Shown piece by piece: positions 12,018 to 24,000 of a stretch of DNA of 64,000 nucleotides (positions are counted from its first letter, which is position 1; every line of letters begins with the position of its first letter). The stretch lies in NCBI GenBank assembly GCA_963921795.1, contig OY997639.1, positions 63,419,394-63,483,393 on the forward strand, written 5' to 3'. The position numbers and the translations under genes are program-made. This DNA comes from Nannobrachium achirus (Eukaryota > Chordata > Actinopteri > Myctophiformes > Myctophidae). A model generated the notes under the pieces. That model was not told the DNA's origin, did no database searches, and worked only from the letters and a program-made list of their open reading frames with translations.

Positions 12018-15000
12018 GGCTTATTAGAACGCTGGTTCCCAAACACTAGGTCGAGACCCATTCATGGTTTCCTATGGAAGATATGTTTGTGTGTATTCTG
12101 TTTAATTACATTGCCTGCAAGCGGTTTGAATGTGAAGGTTTCTGTTGTCAGGTCTCACTCAGGAGAGAAGCCCTACAAATGTCAGGACTGTGGCAAAGCC
12201 TTCAAACGCTCCTCTCTGCTCCAGGTGAGATGGCATTTAGAGGTAGTAAGAAATAGATGTTTGTTGTTCAACATCCATTAACACAAGATTTATGCTGCAA
12301 CACACAGTCTGTAAATGCTTTGTGGAAACGACAGTAATATCATTATTACATAGTCATACCACATCAATACTGTGTAACTATGCATGTCATTTTCTATTAT
12401 GATTCTAATGCACAGTAAACACATGCCAATGTGAACTTCAGAAATTACTAGAAATCCTATTAACCACGTAAACCCTATATACTTATTTGACTGTGCTACC
12501 CCAGGGGTATGTACTGTCTTGGTCCCATTCTTTTTTCACTCTGTACCAACTCTCTTCACTGTAAATCACTGATAGCGTCGCATTGTGAGCGTCTAGATCG
12601 TCACCAAATGGTCCCCTATTACGTGATCCTTAACCCATTCAGAACGGGTACGCATTATAGTGTATTATTGTCTCCACCAGCCGAAGGCTGAGGGAGAGTA
12701 TGTTTTCCCCTCCGTCCGTCCGTCCGTCCGTCCGTGCGTCCGTGCGTGCGTCCTCGCAGTTTGTGAACAGCTAATCTCAGTCACCGTTGGCCCGATCGCT
12801 GCCAAACTGAGCACACACACTCCCTGGATGCCAATCTAGAACCTCTGCCCCACATTTTTCAAATCAGCCTCATGGTGGCGCTATAACAGGCCGATTTGTG
12901 TGGCCTGGTTGTTACCAGCTAATCTCCGGCGCCGTTGGCCCGATCGCTGCCAAACTGAGCACACACACTCCCTGGATGCTAATTCAGAACCTCTGCCCAC
13001 ATTTTTTAAATCAGCCTCATGGTGGCGCTATAACAGGCCGATTTGTGTGGCCTGGTGGAGACCTGTGCTCGGAAGAGCACTGCTTCTAGTTATTTTATGC
13101 TTTAACTATTGAAAAATAGCAGATATACAAGGCACCGATAGAATTTTGACCCGATTCTATAAGTGTCTTTTGAATCCTTCTAAGGTTTTTTGAAAAACCT
13201 ATGTTTCTATGTCAGCAATCTGGCCAGCCATCGTCAAAGAAAAGGTCCTTTTCACTTAACTGGAGCTCAGTTAGTCTGTTCTTGAGAGACTACTATGACA
13301 GTGGTTATCAAAGTTTTCATGTGAAGGACCCCCAAAATGATATGTATTTGGCCACGGACCCCCATCTCAAAATATTTATTTCCAGGACCACCCAGAAGCA
13401 AAATTTGAGTTACAAATGTTCGCTTTAAAAATGCATATATTCAAAGATTTGCTCAAATTTTCACAACTTTTTCAAAAATAGCAGATCTTACAAGCTTACA
13501 GCGCAGCACTCGGTGCCGCGCTGTGAGCTTGTATATCTGCCATTTTTCAATAGTTAAAGCATTCAATAATTCTAGGCCTAAATGGGTTGTTAAGGGATCA
13601 TGTAGGGTTCATGTGGTTTAATCATTTCACCCTTTGTCTACACTCCAGGTCCATCAGAGTGTTCACACCGGTCTGCGTACCTTCCTGTGCCCCTATTGCC
13701 CGCTCACCTTCAAGTGGAGCTCCCATTACCAGTACCACCTGCGGCAGCACACCGGCGAGTGCCCGTACCCGTGCGACAGCTGTCCCAAGGCCTTCAAGAA
13801 CTCCAGCAGCCTCCGGCGACACAAGAACGTGCACCTGGGCGTCAAGCCGTACACCTGCTCCGTGTGCAAGAAGTCCTTCACGCAGTCCACCAACCTGAGG
13901 CAGCACATGCGCATACACACCGGCGAGCGGCCCTACGTGTGCGGCGAGTGCGGCCGGAGCTTCACGCACTCGTCCAACCTGGCGCTGCACAAGAACTCCC
14001 ACGCGGCGGCGGCGGCGAAGGAGGGAAAGGCGGGGACAGGGGGAGGAGGCGAGGAGGGGAGTCAGATCGTGGAGGTGGTGGTGGGCTCGTCGGAGGAGGT
14101 GACGTCGTCCATGCTGACGGAGATGGTGGGCTTCGTGAGCCAGGAGGGCGCCATGGGCGTCGGGGTGTGTAGTAGATATTATATTATCATGATTGATTAT
14201 GTGTGACATTATTAGTTCGTATGATACATCATGAATGATACAGGATAGCTTGTTAGAGTCTACATGTCTCACTAGGACTGAGTAGTTATTGTCTTATTAT
14301 GGTACAGCTCGTCCCAGCGCCTTGGAGCCACACAGTATAACTCTAGTGTCTGACCATTCTTCTTGGCAGGACTACTTTACCACTGACCAGAGTGTTAAAC
14401 TGTACTTCTGTCCATGATATCATGTAACATAAAGCATAACCCACCACCACCTAATATATTGTCTTGTCTCCTCATTTTCCCATTGATTTTTAATTGATCT
14501 GAATTCCTCCACAGGTGGAAGAGGTGTACCTCTCTGCCGCCGCGGCCTCCTCGCCCGGCCAGGCCCAGGGCCTCCTCCCCCAGCTCGCCCTCACCGCATC
14601 GGGGGGAGACGTGTGCGGCGGGACGGCGCGGGCCATCGGCACCGAGGTTCACCTCAGCACGGACACGGGCGCCAGCGTGCTGCTGTACAGCTGCGGCAGC
14701 TGCAACCAGACGTTCGGCACGCGCACCGAGCTGGAGGAGCATCAGGTCATCCACATGGCGCCCAGGGAGCACCGCGGGGAGCCCGGCGGCGGTGGGGCGG
14801 ACGCGGTGGGCGCGGCGGTGGGCATGGAGGTCGGGGTGGGCCACCTGCTGGCCGACTTCGAGGAGGTGGTGGAGACAACCACGGTGGCCGAGAACGGACA
14901 CGCGGCCGACGAGCTGCTGGGCCTGACGGCGGATGGAGACAACGCAGTAAGTGATGGAACCGAGTTAATGTTTTTCATAATTATGATCTGGTTTTATTTT

Positions 15001-18000
15001 GAGATACTGTTGACCCTGTCCCATGTGTGTCAGCATTACAGGGTCTCCTCGGTAATGAAATTCCTGGAAATATCTTGAAATGTATTTAGAAAAATCATTT
15101 TCCAGTACTTGAAAAGGTTTGGAATTGATCAAGGGTCCTGGAAGGTCCTGGAAATATATTTGTCTATGCATTGTTTTTGACTATTGATTTTATTAATAAA
15201 AAAAAACATTTTCTAAAACACGTATAACATTACACAAAATATGTAACAGTTTTTTCACAACTGGTTGCAGCCTAATGTATCTGACAAAAAGAACAGATAT
15301 ACAAGCTCACAAAGTGCTGCAGCGCTGTGTGATGCGTAGTTACAGTAGCTTCCTTTGTCACGTGACACTCAGCTGCACTGACGCTCTGACAGACCCGTCG
15401 CTAAATGACTAGACCGGGATTTCTCAGCCCCTACGAGCGCTCAACTTGAGTCAAAATAAACTAAACTACTTCACTACTCACCAAACCAAAGGTAGTTTTG
15501 CGTTGCTGAAAGTCTATTCTCCGCGGTGGGAAACCTCAAGTTGAGCGCTCATAAGCGCTCATAGGGGCTAGTCATTTAGCAACGGGTCTGTCAGAGCGTC
15601 AGTGCAGCTGACGCTCTGGACCAGAGCTAACGTGACACCAACCTGACCTGTGCAGTGCAACCTAACTATTAAAACATCCATGCATCCTTCATTACTTTAA
15701 AATGTATAAATGGTGCAAATGCAAAACAATGGACAATTATATTATAAAAAAAGAGAAGTAATACGGAGTCTTGTATTCCAGTGAGCTATGACCTAGGATA
15801 GGTGGTGTAGCAAAATATATTGGTACGAAATTTGCTATTTTTGCTATACTGCCTATCATTGCACACAGGAGTAAAATACTCATTATTGCGCAGAATGATT
15901 GTTATATAGTCCTGGAAATTGGGTTAAATATTCTGGAAAAAATGTGGAAATTCATTGGTAAAAATGTGTGGGAACCCTGGCATTATTGACTTTGTGAGTG
16001 TCAAAATGTTCCTGCAGACCAAGACAAATTTCAAGAGGAGCGTGCTTTGGAAGATTGCCAGTTAAATCCCCCAGACCGGCAGGAAAGCTCTGGTCTGGGA
16101 AGTGGGAAGTGATTGAGCAGCATAAATGCATATTCTCTCTCATTACCCCATTGATGTGTCCTTGAGTAAGGCACTTAAAGAACAACTTTGTTTTTTTACA
16201 ACAAGGGTTTATATTTTAGATTGTAATTAGAGAAAAGAAATGATGAGTGTTCAAATGTTTTCATTTACTGCTTTCTATTGTTTTAGCCATTTTAACGATG
16301 CTGATTTCAGTGGTTGGGGCATGCTTACAAGTGACTAAATATGTCTTTTTAGACACAATAAGCCCATTCCCAAGATGCTCCGCAATCTTTCATGGAAAGA
16401 TGTGACTTATGGGGGCTAGTAGTGTTACTGTAAATAATAGTAAAGAAATCGCTGGCTTATTGTTTCATATGGCATATTTAGCCACTTGTACACATGCCCA
16501 CACCCACTGAAATCTAAATCTAAAAAATCGCTAAAACAATAGAAAGCAATAAATGAAAACATTTTAACTCATCTTTTCTTTTCTCTAATTACAATCTAAA
16601 ATATGAACCCTTGTTGTAAAAAAACAAAGTTGTCCAACATCTGTGACCCAACTTCAAAAACTGCTGAATTCTAACAACAGTATGTTAACCCAAAGACGAT
16701 GGCACATGTTTTTATGTCCTTCAGAACATGGGGACGACCCAGGCCCAGTTTGACCTGTTGCAGAGCTTCACTGAGGTGGCTCAGAGCTCAGAGGGACAGC
16801 TAGAGGTCAGAGCCAGCGGTGCAGGGCTGCAGTGTGGCTACTGCAACAAGACCTTCAAGACCACCGGAGGCCTCAACAGACACGTCTCACTGGTGAGGCT
16901 GACTTAAATGGAAGGATCATTGGGACAGAAAAAAAATCTTTACAAATAAATAAACGTAACATTATAAAGTAATATTCCTCCTGCGAGTGGAGTCCCAATC
17001 TTTTATAGATAGACATCATAGGCTGGGGTGCCTGCTGGCCTACTGGTCCGGGCGCACACCACATAGGCATGGATGCCTGGCCGCGTCGCCGGTTCGATTC
17101 CCGATCCGGACGACCTTTGCCGCATGTCACTCCCCGTCTGTCCACCCATTTTCCTGTCTGTCTACTGTCCTATCAATAAAGGCATAAAAGCCCAAAAACT
17201 AAATCTTAAAAAAAAGACATCATAGGTTGAGATCACACAGTGACCAGTAGCCTATCTACAAACTATAGACATTTGTCTAATAGTCTTGTTAGCCTATCTA
17301 AAAACTATAGTTATAGGCAAATATGTAATGTGGTCAAGCTTGTACGGCTTGTAGATTATTATTTTGTTGTTTTAACTCTTTTAACTCTTGACCCCGACTT
17401 CCTTCTCTCCAGATGCACTCTCTGTCGTCCCAGTCGCGCTCCCAGTTCAGCTGCTCGGCGTGCGACCGCTCCTTCCCGCTGCTGTCGTCGCTGCTCACCC
17501 ACCAGCACTCCCACACGCCCGAGCAGCGGCTCCTGGCCGAGGCCGAGGCGGAGATCGTGTGTCCGGCGTCCCTGTCGCTGTCCCTCCCCATGCCCTCCTC
17601 GCCCGGCCGGGCCGACAAGCAGCAGGGCGGCGTACAGCGGGACATCGTCCACGTGGACATCATCACCGTGGGTGAGGAGCAGGAGGAGCAGCAGCAGCAG
17701 CAGCAGCACGCCAAGCCGGCCAAGGCGCCCAAGAAGGCAGCTGGTGGCGGAAAAACCACCCTCGCCGGAGGTACGTATGGGCGAAGAGATCAGAATAGAA
17801 GCATGGGTGGAGACAGCCTCAGACAGGACAGGGCTGGGTCTTGAAATCAGACACCACCCGCCCTTCAGAATGAATGGCACATGCAGTATTAAGCATTAAA
17901 GGACCAGGCCATGCCATCATGTCATTTCTGTTCACAGCTTCAGCCATACGTTTAAGTAGACATAATCATTCCAATGTGTACGTATGCAAGTCCCCTGTAT

Positions 18001-21000
18001 GTACTGTATGTCCCCCAAGGAAAGTTGACTAATCACAGCGAATTACACATCCCAGCTGGCATTGTTGCGTCAATCAGTCCCCACAATGACGTCATCAATA
18101 TGATTACCCAACATTTTACCCAACATTTTTTGGAGTTCCACCCAGCTCCATACTGGCCTCCAAAGTACCGACTGCTAGGGCTGTCACAATTATTACATAA
18201 TAGTCTAATCGCAATTATTTGAGGTAATCGCAATTATTTTGCATAATCGTTATAATCGTTTCCATGTTGAGAAATGTTAATATAGTTACAAACTCTTTCA
18301 AAAAGTAGTGGAACATTGATAGTGGAAATGGCAGATCTACTGTGACGTGTTGTGAGCTTGTAGATCGGCTATTTCCACTATTAATTTTCTTTTTTAAGTA
18401 TAAAATTATCAAATATTTCAGTAATTTCTTTGTATATTTAAGTTATGTGCAACTTCAAAGCCTAAAAGCCAAACAAAAATGTAATTGTCAACGACAAATA
18501 CACAATTAAATCGTTAATTGCAATTATTTGAGTAACAATTAATCGTCATGTAAAATGTCATAATTGTGACAGCCCTACCGACTGCACAGAGAAGCCACTC
18601 CATTATTAGACCCTGTCAAGTCAAGGTCACAATTGACGTACATGGGTCATATTTAGAATGACTGTTGGTAGCCACAATTTAAAAAAAAAACGTTTTTAAA
18701 GGGCACAACCAACGTTTTGACATGTAGTCTTACGTTGAAATGTTGGTTGCGCCCTTCATCGTGCCTACGAGCTGTGCAACTTCCTTCTTTTAAACATTGT
18801 TTGTATTTACTGTGGTCAGCAACTCCTCAACAATGCTGTGCCCTCCTTCTCTTTTGTTTGTCTCGCAGTCGGAATGAGTCATGGTAAACTACTATGGGAG
18901 CCTTTTTTTCTAGTGTGCAGACTTAACGTCTTCCTTTTCGTATATAGAATGACCCTAATAGAGCATGTGGTGTGGTGGGTAGCATCTCTCCGAGCACCTT
19001 TCTAGTGTGAAACGTTGCGTAAAACCAATTCCTTTTTTGCTTTTCTTACATGTTTCAAACATGGTGTGGCCCACAGAGAGACCATACCGCTGCTCTGAGT
19101 GTGGGAAGGCTTTCAAGGGCTCATCAGGACTCAAGTACCACATGAGAGACCACACAGGAGAGCGGCCGTTCCGCTGCACTGAGTGTGGGAAGAGCTTCAA
19201 GAGGTCCTCTCTGCTGTCCATCCACCAGAGGGTAACGTTTATGTCTACAGTTACAAGGAAGCTGCATCGAGTTTATCTCTCGGCTCAGTGATGAAACAAA
19301 GTGATAAGATGAAAAACACATTCCTGATATGGGCTACAACTTCCTTATAAAAACATCTTCCCTGAAAACAAAAGAGTGCACAAATGGAACCATTCGTTAA
19401 ATTAACACTGAGCTGGCACATACACACATAGACATCAAAGGGGGCTTGAGCCCCTGCCCTTTTAAAAAAAAAAGTGCCCTCTCCAGACCATGAATGAGGT
19501 TTTTATTATGGTGAAAGAAATGCAAATGCCCTCTTTCCAGGCCACACCTGAAGGCAGAATTCAGAAGAGAGAATTGCCTTGTCCAAACTCTCCTGAACTT
19601 GAATGCAGCATCTTATGTTGAAAGAATCGCGCTCTCTGTGTGGAAATCCATGCCGTACGTACGCCACACATCTCCAGTATTCACTTGATTATGCTTAGTT
19701 CAGTGTGGTATCAAGTACCAAAAATAGCTGACCTCCAAGCTTGGAACGCGTTGCAGCATTCTCTGCATGTCCCTGACACTGAGGATTGTACACATTTCTA
19801 CAGTGTAGACATTTTAAGCGGTGAGAATCACTGAATTATCAAACGGAATCTAAACGTAAATTGTTCTGGTTGTAATCGACCCATTCACTTTTCCTTTTGG
19901 ATGTTAACAATCCCTCTCCTCCCACCCCCGCCCAAGGTGCACACGGGCGTGAGGGCGTTCCAGTGCCCACACTGCCCGCTCACCTTCAAGTGGAGCTCCC
20001 ACTACCAGTACCACCTGCGGCAGCACACGGGAGAGAGGCCCTACGTCTGCAAGGAGTGCGGCAAGTCCTTCAAGAACACCAGCTGCCTGCGCAGACACAG
20101 CCAGATGCACTCCGGCCTACGACCTCACATCTGTACCATCTGCAACAAGTCCTTCTCCCAGACCTCCAACCTCAAACAGGTATAACCCCAGGCAGCCACA
20201 CACATTATCAGTGGTGGAAAAAGTACTCACATTTTGTACTTGGAAGAAGTAGAAGTATCAGTACTGCTATGTAGAAATACTCTGTTACAAGTAAAAGTCC
20301 AGAATTCAAAATGTACTTGAGTAAAAGTATGAAAGTGTTGACATCAAAAATATACTTGAAGTACAAAATGTTTGAAAATAGCAGATCTACAAGCTTACAA
20401 CACGTCGCAAAGCCCATTGTGCGCGGCCGCTCCCGTTAACGGCCGCCCCATGTGTCTTCTTTCACGCAGAGAAGAAAAAATACTGTGAAGAGGGGGAAGA
20501 AAAACACTGTTACACCTCTATTTTGATCCGAGGTTTAGGAAAAGACAGAATGGGTCTTTGCCCGAAAGTAGCCAATGTACTTTCAGAATAGGGACGCTTG
20601 GGCTCCATGTTGTTAAATCAGGGGTCTCCAACAGGGGGTCCGGGACCCCTAGGGGGTCCTCAGAGTTACTATAGGGGGTCCTCCAAATCTTTGAGTGATA
20701 GAAACTTTTTTCTCTTTTTTTATATTAACGATTTGAACCCTAGCGTCCATATTCTGAGAACTTTAGCCAAAAATAGCAGATCTACAAGCTGTGAGCTTGC
20801 AGATCGTCTATTTTCGGCAAAGAGGTTTAGTGTAGAGGGTGAAAAAAGAGCACATTAAGAACAGAGTGAAAGGTCAAGTTTATTAAGTATTGACGTTTCA
20901 AGTCAATACCTGAAAACACGAATTGACATGAATCGAAAATACACTGATGATTGTGCTGTCAAACAATGAAACTATATGGAATCTATGAACAGGTTCTGGG

Positions 21001-24000
21001 GGTCCCTGCTTCATCTCTCTCTCTCTCAACTAAGGGGTCCTTGGCCTGAATACGTTGAAGACCCCTGTTGTTAAATGGTTTCTCTCTCACCTTCCTCTCT
21101 GGTGAACAGCACGAGCGCACCCACTCTGTTGTTAAATGGTTTCTCTCTGGTGAACAGCACGAGCGCACCCACTCTGTTGTTAAATGGTTTCTCTCTGGTG
21201 ACACAGCACGAGCGCACCCACTCTGTTGTTAAATGGTTTCTCTCTGGTGACACAGCACGAGCGCACCCACTCTGGCGAGCGGCCGTTCCAGTGCACCCAT
21301 TGCAGCAAGAGCTTCACGCACTCCTCCAACCTGCAGCTCCACCTGCGCACGCACTCCTCCAGCAAGGACTACAAGTGTCCCTACTGCTGCAAGGAGTTTG
21401 TCCTGCACTCATACCTGCAGAGGCACATCAGGTAGGGCTGGGACATATGGTGATAAATATCCTTTAGACCAGGCCTGGAATTTCATCATTTTAGGGGCAA
21501 GGCCACTTTTTGTCCATTTTTTTAGGGCACAAAGGCCAAATGCCAGGGCACGAAGGCCATCAAATACAACAAGATTTTAGTCCATTGAAAGAATTTGTTG
21601 AATTTCAGGTTTTGGGATGATAACCTAATCTGCAGTGAAATAGATAAATGATGTTATTTACAATCTGATCCATGCTCAGCCCTGCACCAATCAAAGTCAC
21701 AGGACTGGTTTAAAGATGGGGGGGGGGGGTGTCTACTGTCTACATGGGGGGGGTGTCTACTGTCTACATATTGACAAGAAAGAACGGGGGAGAAATTGGT
21801 ACAGTCAACTGGGGCATTAATTGGTTTGAGGGGCACAAGGCCAAACTGAGGGGCAACGGCGGCCATGGCCTCCATGAAATTCCTGCCCTGTTTTAGACGA
21901 TACAATGTCTCCACGATATGCCTTTTCAGAGATATCGTATATATCGTGATACAATGATGAGGGAGCCTTATAAAAAATCCTGTTGAATTGTTAATACAGA
22001 GATTCATTGCTGAATTCATTTAAACCTGCATTTTTGTCTAAATCAGTAGTTCTCAAATGTCAAGGTCTCCACTTAAGTCTGACAGTATACAAATGAAACC
22101 AACAAAGGTCCATTTAGTTTCATTTGTTTACTGTCAGACTTACATACTTGTAAGGATCAATTTTGACCTCCCAAAAGGAACCCAGAGAGTCCCTTGACCC
22201 CACATTGAGGACCACTGTTCTAAATGGTCTGTTACTCCCCTTTCTTTTAGTTTTTGTTACCTTATGCTGTAGGCGGTTGTACTGTTAAGTAACTTGAAAA
22301 ATAACCATAAAAACCAACATGAAAAAGAATCGTGATAAGATTGTGTATCGTGATACAGCTTGGAAAAAGATTGTGATATTGTATTTTTCCATATCGCCCA
22401 CCCCTAACATCAGGACACACGCGGGGTTTCCAGTGCTGGGCCCCGGGGGGGCCACCACCACCGCTGCCAACACCGCCGCCGCTACCACTGGGGGACTGAA
22501 AGACGGCGTGTCAGTTAAAGCCAGCATGGGAGGGGTCACGACCACCACCACCCTCCTCAACCCCATCACCCTGGAGGCGTCGGGCAGCAGCGGCAGCCTG
22601 ATCGTGTCCCAGCCGGCGCTGGACATCCCGCCCAACACCTCCCAGAACTACTTCATGATCCAAACGGCCAGCGGCCTGCAGCTCATCCCGCTGTCGGCCC
22701 CGACGCCTCCCCCGCCTCCGCCCCCGCCTCCTCCCCCGCAGACACAGAACTACCTCCTCCTGCAGTGTCCCTCGGCCAACGGCAGCCAGCCCAGCCTCAT
22801 TCTGGTCCCCACCTCGACCGCCGGCCCCCAGCAGGCTTCCCCCGCCTCGGAGACCCAGACCCTCCCGTTGCTCCAGACGCTCCAGCCGGTGCTGAGCCCC
22901 GCCACCCACCAGATCCCACACTTTCCCGTGGTGTCCCAGCAACAACCGCAGACCACTCGCATCATCATCACCAACGGCACCGCTGGCCCTGCATCTCTGG
23001 TGACGCGCCCCCTGCCCGATTCCCTGCTAAGCAAGCCAATCCTGGGAAGGAGCACGCGCACCGCGAGGGGCCGACGCGGCCGCAAGCCCAAAGCAACCAT
23101 CCAGAACCCTCCGGATGTCAGCCAAGCTGGTGGAAGCACAGGAACCACGACAGTGGTGAACTGCAAAGTGGCGCCCACTGTTACTGCTGCTAGTGTTACT
23201 GTAGCGCCGTCATTGTCGCCGTCGTCATCATCACCTGCATCCACGGCGTCCCCCTGTACCCTTTTCACAGCCTCCATCACGGTGCCAACCCCTTCCTCCT
23301 CCTCCTCAATGTCGTCTATGACACCTAGCTCAGGACCCTCAGTCACGGTTAGCACCACGGTGACGCAGACTCCCTCCTCTTCTGCCCCTGCGGCTATGGG
23401 TGGGGAACCCTGTGCTGCTCTAAGGGAAGTAAGGACAGAGGGCCAGGCAACGGGGAAGCAGTTTGTGTTGTGTTTCAAGAACGACACCAGGACGAACCAG
23501 CAGCAGCAGGAAGAGGGGGAGGCGGGCGGGGAGTCGTATGTGCTGAGGTTTGACGGGGACGGCGACGTGGACGGAGCGGTGGGCGGAGAGGGGAAGTCGT
23601 TCGTGCTGCAGTTCCAGACGGACGGACAGAGCAAGGGAGGAGACGGAGAAATGGGCGAGAAGCGGGGGATGGTATCGCTCCTGCAGGAGTGGGGAGCGGG
23701 CCAGGGAGGGGAGAGCGAGAGCAGAGGGGGGGCGGCGGAGGGGGAGGGGAGGCAGGGAGAGTCTTTTGTACTTCATTTCCAAACCGAGGCCCAGCACGAG
23801 AGCCCGGACGACCACTACACCTCCCGAGGCCCGGACGACGCCCTGGAGCTCTCCTGCACGCGCGCCCAGGGCCTGGTGCCTCTCGACGGGCAAGGCGTGG
23901 TGTTCGAGCTGGGTGACGACGACGGCAGCGGCGACGGCAAGATGGAGCAGGCGAGCGGGGAGGGCATGCAGATGATCGCGCTGATCGAGAGAGACGGACA

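Larger units (their letters stand above)
21425..22414 (+). mobile_element. hAT-like transposon that forms znf628 intron 9
   Basis: Element 21433-22406 (974 bp) has inverted ends TAGGGCTGGGACATATGG and TAGGGGTGGGCGATATGG (reversed right end). ACATCAGG flanks it on both sides (21425-21432, 22407-22414). The intron is 21432-22413: the donor GT is the last G of the left duplication plus the element's first T, and the acceptor AG is inside the right duplication. Removing it restores an uninterrupted HIRTH zinc-finger end. Intron length is 974 + 8 = 982. Confidence 0.95.

Noticed and set aside
13622-14272. 216-codon minus-strand frame over znf628 exon 3
   Set aside because: It is the antisense shadow of GC-rich zinc-finger codons; the plus strand has C2H2 motifs, splice sites and phase continuity.
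17090-17100. tRNA gene from the B box, here and near 46264
   Set aside because: No full cloverleaf; tails and bodies are those of SINE-type repeats.
21075-21467. 130-codon frame over the exon 9 tandem repeat
   Set aside because: It reads the 48/49-bp repeat and then the wrong frame of the zinc fingers; useful only as evidence that decoy acceptors frameshift.
22750-23634. 294-codon minus-strand frame over the znf628 last exon
   Set aside because: It is an antisense shadow of the low-complexity Pro/Ser/Gly region with no recognisable domain.
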